Positions 57,905 to 64,000 of a stretch of DNA of 64,000 nucleotides are shown here, piece by piece. Position 1 is the stretch's first letter, and every line of letters starts with the position of its first letter. Both the position numbers and the translations under genes were made by a program. Source of the DNA: Trinickia acidisoli (GTDB taxonomy: Bacteria; Pseudomonadota; Gammaproteobacteria; Burkholderiales; Burkholderiaceae); contig NZ_JAFLRG010000001.1 of the NCBI RefSeq assembly GCF_017315725.1, forward strand, positions 744,001-808,000, given 5' to 3'. The notes below the pieces were generated by a model. It made no database searches, was not told the DNA's origin, and saw only the letters and a program-made list of their open reading frames with translations.

Positions 57905-58163
57905 GCCGGCATTACACCATAGGTGTGTGTCGAAAAGAACGTCGTCGTGGTTTGCCCGAACCGGGTGCGGCGGCGCGCGGCGTCCCGCGGCAGCGATTTG
58001 TCGCTAGAATGGTGTTGTCCCGATAAGACGCCGGCGGCCAGGCGCGCCCGTCACCGGCACAGCGTCGCGTGTTGCCGGCCTATGTGTTGCACCGTGCGCA
58101 TGCGAACGCTCGAGCGCCATTACGCGCTCGCGGGGGGCACGCCTTCGGCTAAAATTTTGCGTC
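57905..58163. other. Divergent region between nadK and hrcA
   Basis: 259 bases without a gene. There is no CIRCE element. A TAAAAT at 58150-58155 lies only eight bases before the hrcA ATG and there is no ribosome site in front of hrcA, which would fit a leaderless transcript, though no -35 is convincing. Confidence 0.4.
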
Positions 58164-59183
58164 ATGCTAGAACCCCGCGCACAAACTCTCCTCAAAACGC
58201 TGATCGAGCGCTATATCGCAGAAGGCCAGCCCGTCGGCTCGCGCACCTTGTCGCGGTACTCGGGGCTCGAATTGAGCCCCGCGACGATCCGCAACGTGAT
58301 GTCGGATCTGGAGGAGCTGGGGCTCGTGGCGAGTCCGCACACGTCCGCCGGCCGGATTCCGACGCCCCGCGGGTATCGGCTCTTCGTCGACACGATGCTG
58401 ACCGTCGAGCCGGTGCAGGACGACGAGGCCGTCGAGCGCGTCGTTCGCAAGACCTTGAAGCCCGGCGAGCCGCAGAAGGTCGTTGCGGCCGCGGCGAGCG
58501 TGCTGTCGAACCTGTCGCAGTTCGCGGGCGTGGTGATGACGCCGCGCCGCAGCCACGTGTTCAAGCAGATCGAGTTCATGCGCCTCTCGGCCAAGCGCAT
58601 CTTGCTCATCATCGTGACGCCCGAAGGCGACGTTCAGAATCGCATGATGGCGACCCAGCGCGACTATTCGCCGTCGCAGCTCATCGAAGCGTCCAATTAC
58701 ATCAATGCGCATTTCGGCGGGCTCTCGTTCGACGAGGTGCGCCGGCGCCTGCGCGAGGAAATCGACCAACTGCGCGGCGACATGACGGCGCTGATGCACG
58801 CCGCCGTCACGGCCAGCACCGAGGAAAGCGACGAGAGCGACACCGTACTGATTTCGGGCGAGCGCAACCTCCTCGAAGTGGCGGATTTGTCCTCCGACAT
58901 GGCGCGCTTGCGCAAGCTTTTCGACGTGTTCGATCAAAAGACGAGCCTTCTTCAATTGCTCGACGTATCGAGCCACGCGCAAGGCGTGCAGATTTTCATC
59001 GGCGGCGAATCGATGCTCGTGCCGATCGAGCAGATGAGCGTCGTGACCGCGCCATACGAGGTGAACGGCAAGATCGTTGGCACGCTCGGCGTGATCGGCC
59101 CCACGCGGATGGCCTACAACCGCGTGATCCCGATCGTGGACATCACCGCGCGCCTGCTTTCCACCGCGCTCAGCCAGCAATAG
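58164..59183 (+). CDS. hrcA: Heat-inducible transcription repressor HrcA
   Basis: 339 residues. Winged helix at residues 1-75 ([46 protein letters not shown]) and a GAF-like dimerisation domain. Represses class I heat-shock genes by binding CIRCE; GroE modulates it in studied bacteria. The ATG at 58164 gives the standard N-terminus. It precedes hemH, hslR, grpE and dnaK. Confidence 0.96.
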   Translation: MLEPRAQTLLKTLIERYIAEGQPVGSRTLSRYSGLELSPATIRNVMSDLEELGLVASPHTSAGRIPTPRGYRLFVDTMLTVEPVQDDEAVERVVRKTLKPGEPQKVVAAAASVLSNLSQFAGVVMTPRRSHVFKQIEFMRLSAKRILLIIVTPEGDVQNRMMATQRDYSPSQLIEASNYINAHFGGLSFDEVRRRLREEIDQLRGDMTALMHAAVTASTEESDESDTVLISGERNLLEVADLSSDMARLRKLFDVFDQKTSLLQLLDVSSHAQGVQIFIGGESMLVPIEQMSVVTAPYEVNGKIVGTLGVIGPTRMAYNRVIPIVDITARLLSTALSQQ

Positions 59184-59307
59184 CCGTCGGCGCACGGCGC
59201 GCATCCGGAGCAATCGGTGCGCACGGTGGCGGACATGGCTATCGTGCCCGCATGCCGGCCTGCGCGCCATTGGCCGGATGGACGATGGGCGGCCGCAATC
59301 GCGTCGC

Positions 59308-59313
59308 TATAAT
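59308..59313 (+). promoter_or_regulatory. Candidate -10 element for hemH
   Basis: A perfect TATAAT 75 bases before the hemH ATG and 124 bases after hrcA; no matching -35 hexamer is evident. Confidence 0.4.
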
Positions 59314-59388
59314 GGTCCTCACGTCAACCTCAGCCGCGCCGTCTTCGCGCTGCGCTTAAGCCTCGCCCTAGGGCGCTTCCTATCGCTC

Positions 59389-60456
59389 ATGCGTTTCGAT
59401 CTCGAGTTGCCTTCGCAGCCCGCCCTATCTCATCGCGTCGCCGTGCTGCTGATCAATCTCGGCACGCCCGACGCGCCGACCCCGCGCGCCGTGCGTCGCT
59501 ATCTCGCCCAATTTCTGTCCGATCCGCGCGTCGTCGAAATTCCGCAACTCGTTTGGCAGCCGCTGCTGCGGGCGCTGATCCTGCCGCTGCGGGGCCGCTC
59601 CTCCGCTAAAAAATACGCGTCGGTCTGGATGCCGGAAGGCTCGCCGTTGCGCGTGCACACGGAGAAGCAAGCCGAGGCGTTGCGGCAGTTGCTGCACGCG
59701 AACGGCTATCGCGTCATCGTCGAGCACGCGATGCGTTACGGCACGCCCGGCATCGGTGCGATGCTGGGACAGTTGAAGCTCGCGGGCGCCGAGCGCGTGC
59801 TGTTGATGCCGATGTATCCGCAATATTCGTCGTCGACGACGGCCACGGCCTTCGACGCGGCCTTCGCGGCGCTCGCGCGCATGCGCAACCAGCTCGAAGT
59901 GCGTACGACTCGCCACTATGCGGATCATCCGGCCTATATCGCGGCGTTGGCCGAGCAAGTGCGGCGCTACTGGGCCGCGCGCGGCCAGCCCGATTTCGCG
60001 GGCGGGGACAAGCTGGTGCTGAGTTTTCACGGCGTGCCCAAGCGCACGCTCGACCTCGGCGACCCCTATCACGATCAGTGCCGCACCACGGCGGCGCTCT
60101 TGATGACGGCGCTCGGGCTTACGCCCACCGAGTGTCGTGTGACGTTTCAGTCGCGCTTCGGCCGCGCCGAGTGGCTGCAGCCGTATACGGCGCCTACGTT
60201 GCGCGAGCTGGGCGCGGCGGGCGTGCGCCGTGCCGACGTGTTCTGCCCGGGCTTCACCGCGGATTGCCTCGAGACGATCGAGGAAATCGGTCTCGAGGTG
60301 CACGACGAGTTTCTGCACGCCGGCGGGAAGGAGTTTCATCGTATCGGCTGTCTCAATGCATCCGAGGCTTGGATTGCGGCGCTGGGCGAAATCGTCGTCC
60401 AGCAATTGCAAGGCTGGCCGGTGCGCGAGGGCGTGCCGGCGGGGGTGCCCGCATGA
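59389..60456 (+). CDS. hemH: Ferrochelatase
   Basis: 355 residues. Inserts ferrous iron into protoporphyrin IX, the last step of haem synthesis. Family signatures are [15 protein letters not shown], the catalytic His in [35 protein letters not shown] and [19 protein letters not shown] use the ATG at 59389 ([11 protein letters not shown]). Its stop overlaps the start of a 37-codon ORF (ATGA). Confidence 0.96.
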   Translation: MRFDLELPSQPALSHRVAVLLINLGTPDAPTPRAVRRYLAQFLSDPRVVEIPQLVWQPLLRALILPLRGRSSAKKYASVWMPEGSPLRVHTEKQAEALRQLLHANGYRVIVEHAMRYGTPGIGAMLGQLKLAGAERVLLMPMYPQYSSSTTATAFDAAFAALARMRNQLEVRTTRHYADHPAYIAALAEQVRRYWAARGQPDFAGGDKLVLSFHGVPKRTLDLGDPYHDQCRTTAALLMTALGLTPTECRVTFQSRFGRAEWLQPYTAPTLRELGAAGVRRADVFCPGFTADCLETIEEIGLEVHDEFLHAGGKEFHRIGCLNASEAWIAALGEIVVQQLQGWPVREGVPAGVPA

Positions 60457-60566
60457 GCGTTCGTGTTACGTGGCGAAGCGAGGGCGGCTGCCGCGCGGGC
60501 GGGATCGTTGCGTGCTCGGCTCGACGAGCCGGCGCTCCCTTCGTTTCGTTTCCGGTGCTCCGATGA
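60453..60566 (+). CDS. Possible 37-residue ORF bridging hemH and hslR
   Basis: ATG overlapping the hemH stop (ATGA at 60453-60456) and TGA overlapping the hslR start (ATGA at 60563-60566). The product begins [12 protein letters not shown] and is Arg/Gly/Ala-rich without recognisable motif. The double overlap suggests it may serve to carry ribosomes from hemH to hslR, but chance cannot be excluded in GC-rich DNA. Confidence 0.3.
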   Translation: MSVRVTWRSEGGCRAGGIVACSARRAGAPFVSFPVLR

Positions 60567-60970
60567 AAGACAAGATTTCGACCGAACCCAATGCGCGTAC
60601 GCGTGTCGACAAATGGCTCTGGGCCGCGCGGTTCTTCAAGACCCGCTCGCTGGCTGCCGATGCCGTCGAGAAAGGCCGCGTGCGCATTGCCGGCGCGACG
60701 GTGAAGCCGGCGAAAGACGTGCGGGTCGGCGATCTCGTCGCAGTCGAGATCGAGCGAATCGTCTGGGAAGTTCGAGTACTGGGGATTTGCGAGGTGCGCG
60801 GGCCGGCGAGCGTGGCGCAAACGCTTTATGCGGAAACGCCCGACAGCCAAGCCAAGCGCGCCGTGGAGGCCGAGCGGCGCCGCACATACCGGGAGCCGGC
60901 GGCCGCGCTGCAGGGGCGGCCGACCAAGCGCGACCGGCGCGTCATCGACAAGCTTGCAGGTGAGGGCTGA
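60563..60970 (+). CDS. hslR: S4-domain RNA-binding protein, Hsp15 (HslR) homologue
   Basis: 135 residues. S4 RNA-binding domain at about 13-60 (RVDKWLWAARFFKTRSLAADAVEKGRVRIAGATVKPAKDVRVGDLV), then a basic C-terminal tail (GRPTKRDRRVIDKLAG). E. coli Hsp15 rescues stalled 50S subunits carrying peptidyl-tRNA after heat shock. It lies between hemH and grpE, consistent with a heat-shock role. Confidence 0.92.
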   Translation: MKDKISTEPNARTRVDKWLWAARFFKTRSLAADAVEKGRVRIAGATVKPAKDVRVGDLVAVEIERIVWEVRVLGICEVRGPASVAQTLYAETPDSQAKRAVEAERRRTYREPAAALQGRPTKRDRRVIDKLAGEG

Positions 60971-61103
60971 ACAGCGAGTCGATTGCCGCGTGCGCGCCGC
61001 CGTACTCCGTCGTGCATGCGGTCAGCGCACCGGACAGGCAGATGGTGGTGGTTCCTGCGACGAGCACCAGCGCGACCACCGCGATTGCAAAGGTCAGTTT
61101 CAC
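60942..61103 (-). CDS. Possible small exported or membrane protein (53 residues)
   Basis: GTG at 61103, preceded by GGGGAGTACC. The product begins MKLTFAIAVVALVLVAGTTT, a convincing signal or membrane helix, followed by a short polar part with three cysteines (ICLSG, ALTAC, LQACR). Its 3' end overlaps hslR tail to tail by 29 bases. I do not recognise it. Confidence 0.4.
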   Translation of the reverse strand: MKLTFAIAVVALVLVAGTTTICLSGALTACTTEYGGAHAAIDSLFSPHLQACR

Positions 61104-61495
61104 GGTACTCCCCGACGGAGAAAGGCGATACGGACGCAAACGCTTCGGAAAGGCAAGACTGTGGCGTTCCGCCGCCGAGCAGTTCCGAACGTGAAACGCA
61201 TGAAAGCAGTTTAGGGCAAACCAGGATGGTGCTCAACGCGGTTTTGGCTTTGGTGCCGTAACCAGTGTTACCGTTCGTTTCCGGTTCGAGCAGGTCGCGC
61301 AAAAGGTGCGAAAAAGAGGCGCCGGGGGCTTGAAATGTCTCGCGGCGCCCCCACTTGCCCCGCGATGCGCGGTGGCAATGGTCGTACTTCGGCAAAGGGC
61401 GTCGTATGCCCGGCGTCTCCGCTCGGTTCGGTGGGCGAAATGCCGCATCGGCCGGCCGCCGCTTCGATTTCACTTTTTGGACGATTTTCAGCGAC
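61104..61495. other. Region upstream of grpE
   Basis: 392 bases without a convincing gene, apart from the heat-shock promoter at 61329-61354. The AT-richer stretch at 61240-61290 may hold the promoter of the small minus-strand ORF or a hslR end; no clear terminator. Confidence 0.4.
61329..61354 (+). promoter_or_regulatory. Sigma32 heat-shock promoter of grpE
   Basis: CTTGAAA (61329-61335), 13 bases, CCCCAC (61349-61354) then TT: a near-perfect match to the sigma32 consensus CTTGAAA-N13-CCCCAT. It lies 142 bases before the grpE ATG. Confidence 0.75.
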
Positions 61496-62080
61496 ATGGA
61501 ACATACGCAAGACAATCCGGCTAGCCAGCAATCGCCGTCTCCGGAAGGGGCCGCGCAGCAAAGCGCCACCGAGAACGTCGCAGCGCAAACCGCCGCTGCG
61601 CGGAGCCAGTCGGGCGAACCCGGCACTGCGGCCGACACCGCGCTTGTCGAAGCGCAGGCGAAGATCACGGAGCTCAACGAGAGTTTCATGCGAGCGAAGG
61701 CCGAGACCGAAAACGTACGCCGTCGCGCCGCCGAAGACGTGACGAAGGCGCGCAAGTTCGCGATCGAAAGTTTCGCTGAGCACCTGCTGCCTGTGCTGGA
61801 CAGCCTCGAAGCCGCGCTGGCCGATACCTCGGGCGATGCGACGAAGCTGCGCGAGGGCGTCGAGCTGACGCTGCGCCAGTTGTCGAGCGCGATGGAAAAG
61901 GGGCGTGTCGCGGCCGTCAATCCGGTCGGCGAGAAATTCGATCCGCATCGCCATCAAGCCATTTCGATGGTGCCGGCCGAGCAGGAGCCGAACACGGTCG
62001 TTTCCGTGCTGCAAAAAGGTTATGTCATCGCCGACCGTGTGCTGCGTCCGGCGCTCGTGACGGTCTCGCTGCCGAAGTAA
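61496..62080 (+). CDS. grpE: Nucleotide exchange factor GrpE
   Basis: 194 residues. An N-terminal disordered Gln/Ala/Ser region (about 1-50), a long helix pair ([36 protein letters not shown]) and the C-terminal beta domain ending [17 protein letters not shown] preceded by [19 protein letters not shown]. It releases ADP from DnaK. The ATG at 61496 gives [12 protein letters not shown]; upstream frame is not coding-like. Confidence 0.96.
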   Translation: MEHTQDNPASQQSPSPEGAAQQSATENVAAQTAAARSQSGEPGTAADTALVEAQAKITELNESFMRAKAETENVRRRAAEDVTKARKFAIESFAEHLLPVLDSLEAALADTSGDATKLREGVELTLRQLSSAMEKGRVAAVNPVGEKFDPHRHQAISMVPAEQEPNTVVSVLQKGYVIADRVLRPALVTVSLPK

Positions 62081-62222
62081 ACAAACGGGCGCACGCTTCC
62101 TCGAAGAGGGGCTAAGTGAGCGCAAACGGTGTCGACGCCACCGTTTTTTCCGTTGGCGGGATGCGGGGAAGTGCTCGTCGAGACGATCTGAAAAAAGCGA
62201 ATGACCGCATCGGGTCAAGGGT

Positions 62223-62257
62223 CTTGAAAACGGTGCGGCGGCACTCATCTTGAGTGC
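62223..62257 (+). promoter_or_regulatory. Candidate sigma32 promoter of dnaK with a CIRCE-like dyad
   Basis: CTTGAAA (62223-62229), 13 bases, ACTCATCT (62243-62250), a fair sigma32 match (six of eight in the -10). Overlapping it is the perfect palindrome GCACTCATCTTGAGTGC (62241-62257). Its arms resemble the inner half-sites of CIRCE (GCACTC and GAGTGC), but the gap between GCACTC and GAGTGC is 5 rather than 9 bases. Confidence 0.5.
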
Positions 62258-62336
62258 AGGTTTGAATTGAGCGGGCGGTCGCGCGAACGCAGCACCGTCT
62301 CGTCGAAGCGATCGAATATCTAGGAGAGCAGGAAAA

Positions 62337-64000
62337 ATGGGCAAGATTATCGGTATCGACCTCGGCACGACGAACTCGTGCGTGGCGCTGATGGAAGGCA
62401 ACCAAGTGAAGGTGATCGAGAACTCCGAGGGTGCCCGCACGACCCCGTCGATCATCGCCTACATGGACGACAATGAAATTCTCGTCGGCGCGCCGGCCAA
62501 GCGTCAGTCGGTGACGAACCCGAGGAACACGCTGTTCGCGGTCAAGCGCTTGATTGGCCGCCGCTTCGAAGAAAAAGAAGTGCAGAAGGACATCGGCCTG
62601 ATGCCCTACAAGATCACCAAGGCCGATAACGGCGACGCCTGGGTCGAAGCGCACGGCGAGAAGCTCGCGCCGCCGCAGATCTCGGCGGAAGTGCTGCGCA
62701 AGATGAAGAAGACGGCCGAGGACTACCTCGGCGAGCCGGTCACGGAAGCCGTGATCACGGTGCCGGCCTACTTCAACGACAGCCAGCGTCAAGCCACGAA
62801 GGACGCGGGCCGCATCGCGGGCCTCGAAGTCAAGCGGATCATCAACGAGCCGACGGCAGCCGCGCTCGCGTTCGGTCTCGACAAGGCCGAGAAGGGCGAC
62901 CGCAAGATCGCCGTGTATGACCTCGGCGGCGGCACCTTCGACGTCTCGATCATCGAGATCGCCGACGTCGACGGCGAAATGCAGTTCGAAGTGCTCTCGA
63001 CGAATGGTGACACGTTCCTCGGCGGCGAGGATTTCGACCAACGCATCATCGATTACATCATCGGCGAGTTCAAGAAAGAGCAAGGCGTCGACCTGTCGAA
63101 GGACGTGCTCGCGCTGCAGCGTCTGAAGGAAGCGGCCGAAAAGGCGAAGATCGAACTCTCGTCGAGCCAGCAGACCGAAATTAATCTGCCGTACATCACG
63201 GCCGACGCGTCGGGTCCGAAGCACTTGAACCTGAAGATCACGCGCGCCAAGCTCGAAGCGCTCGTCGAGGACCTGATCGCCCGTACGGTCGAGCCGTGCC
63301 GCATCGCGATCAAGGATGCCGGCGTGAAGGTTGGCGACATCGACGACGTCATTCTCGTCGGCGGCATGACGCGTATGCCGAAGGTGCAAGAGACGGTCAA
63401 GGAGTTCTTCGGCAAGGAGCCGCGCCGCGACGTGAACCCGGACGAGGCCGTGGCCGTGGGCGCCGCGATCCAAGGGCAGGTGCTCTCGGGTGAGCGCAAG
63501 GACGTGCTGCTGCTCGACGTGACGCCGCTCTCGCTCGGTATCGAGACGCTCGGCGGCGTGATGACGAAGATGATCAACAAGAACACCACGATTCCGACGA
63601 AGCACGCGCAGGTGTATTCGACGGCCGACGACAGTCAATCGGCCGTGACGATCAAGGTGTTCCAAGGCGAGCGCGAAATGGCCGCGGGCAACAAGCTGCT
63701 CGGCGAATTCAACCTCGAAGGGATTCCACCCGCCCCGCGCGGCGTGCCGCAGATCGAAGTGACGTTCGACATCGACGCGAACGGCATTTTGCATGTCGGC
63801 GCGAAGGACAAGGCGACGGGCAAGGAAAACAAGATCGTCATCAAGGCGAACTCGGGCTTGTCCGAAGCGGAGATCGAGCAGATGGTGAAGGATGCCGAGG
63901 CGAACGCCGAGGAAGATCACCGTCTGCGCGAGTTGGCCGATGCGCGCAACCAAGGCGACGCACTCGTGCACAGCACGAAGAAGGCGCTGACCGAGTACGG
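62337..64000 (+). CDS. dnaK: Molecular chaperone DnaK (Hsp70), 3' end beyond the window
   Basis: First 554 codons. ATPase domain begins [20 protein letters not shown] with phosphate loops [18 protein letters not shown] and [22 protein letters not shown]. The interdomain linker [20 protein letters not shown] is followed by the substrate-binding domain. Length so far fits the usual 640 residues; the lid is cut off. AGGAGAGCAGGAAAA precedes the ATG at 62337. Upstream grpE and presumably downstream dnaJ complete the machine. Confidence 0.97.
   Translation, partial: MGKIIGIDLGTTNSCVALMEGNQVKVIENSEGARTTPSIIAYMDDNEILVGAPAKRQSVTNPRNTLFAVKRLIGRRFEEKEVQKDIGLMPYKITKADNGDAWVEAHGEKLAPPQISAEVLRKMKKTAEDYLGEPVTEAVITVPAYFNDSQRQATKDAGRIAGLEVKRIINEPTAAALAFGLDKAEKGDRKIAVYDLGGGTFDVSIIEIADVDGEMQFEVLSTNGDTFLGGEDFDQRIIDYIIGEFKKEQGVDLSKDVLALQRLKEAAEKAKIELSSSQQTEINLPYITADASGPKHLNLKITRAKLEALVEDLIARTVEPCRIAIKDAGVKVGDIDDVILVGGMTRMPKVQETVKEFFGKEPRRDVNPDEAVAVGAAIQGQVLSGERKDVLLLDVTPLSLGIETLGGVMTKMINKNTTIPTKHAQVYSTADDSQSAVTIKVFQGEREMAAGNKLLGEFNLEGIPPAPRGVPQIEVTFDIDANGILHVGAKDKATGKENKIVIKANSGLSEAEIEQMVKDAEANAEEDHRLRELADARNQGDALVHSTKKALTEY

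Noticed and set aside
57905..58163. CIRCE element expected near hrcA
   Set aside because: No TTAGCACTC-N9-GAGTGCTAA or close variant is present here.
62112..63971. 619-residue minus-strand frame opposite dnaK
   Set aside because: Well-known antisense artefact of highly codon-biased dnaK; sequence is low-complexity His/Arg/Asp.

Overview
The window is about 64 kb of GC-rich chromosome from a betaproteobacterium, almost certainly Burkholderiaceae (Burkholderia / Paraburkholderia / Trinickia type). This is inferred from protein character, from strong GC bias at third codon positions (which produces long antisense shadow ORFs), and from gene blocks familiar in that family: queA-tgt-yajC-secD-secF, recG-oxyR, ubiA/proC/yggS, yhdP-nit-tldD, and nadK/recN facing hrcA-hemH-hslR-grpE-dnaK. 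Most of it is core housekeeping sequence. I saw no tRNA, rRNA, insertion sequence, CRISPR array or prophage gene.

Layout. 0.2-2.5 kb: a glutathione transferase and a membrane-anchored FMN glutamate-synthase-domain protein. 2.7-4.4: mnmA with a Nudix gene. 4.7-7.7: three-part proton-translocating transhydrogenase (pntAA-pntAB-pntB). 7.7-10.4: WYL regulator, VOC protein, THUMP RNA methyltransferase. 10.5-14.3: pqiA1-pqiA2-pqiB-pqiC with overlapping stops and starts. 14.5-16.4: cytochrome b561 plus two periplasmic YceI proteins. 16.7-18: MFS transporter. 18-20: an accessory patch with a predicted seven-bladed beta-propeller lectin and a small unknown gene. 20.2-26.2: Sec translocon accessory genes with queuosine tRNA genes. 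26.3-28.6: recG. 28.8-32.3: peroxide defence block (oxyR, small ORF, catalase, dps). 32.5-35.1: ubiA, proC, yggS. 35.1-36.3: an AT-rich orphan gene with a disturbed 5' end. 36.3-41.9: glycolate oxidase cluster with two FAD subunits. 42.2-44.1: cobalamin adenosyltransferase and flavohaemoglobin (with an NsrR-like site). 44.1-45.5: DAHP synthase with an attenuator leader. 45.5-52.2: tldD, nitrilase-family gene, yhdP. 52.4-55.2: glnE. 55.3-57.9: recN, nadK. 58.2-64.0: heat-shock and haem block, with dnaK running off the end.

The most interesting observation is a complete ribosome-mediated transcription attenuator upstream of the DAHP synthase gene aroG (45268-45458, minus strand). It has a sigma70-like promoter, a short leader peptide whose codons 5-11 read Phe-Tyr-Phe-Tyr-Phe-Phe-Trp, a leader segment able to pair with the 5' arm of a downstream hairpin (antiterminator), and a strong hairpin with eight U residues just before aroG. 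This would couple entry into the shikimate pathway to charged aromatic tRNAs. Other points worth a second look are the PLL-like lectin and its promoter dyads, the small ORF before the catalase, the monofunctional catalase lying between oxyR and dps, the AT-rich orphan gene, a CIRCE-like dyad on the dnaK promoter, and a 37-codon ORF bridging hemH and hslR with ATGA overlaps at both ends.
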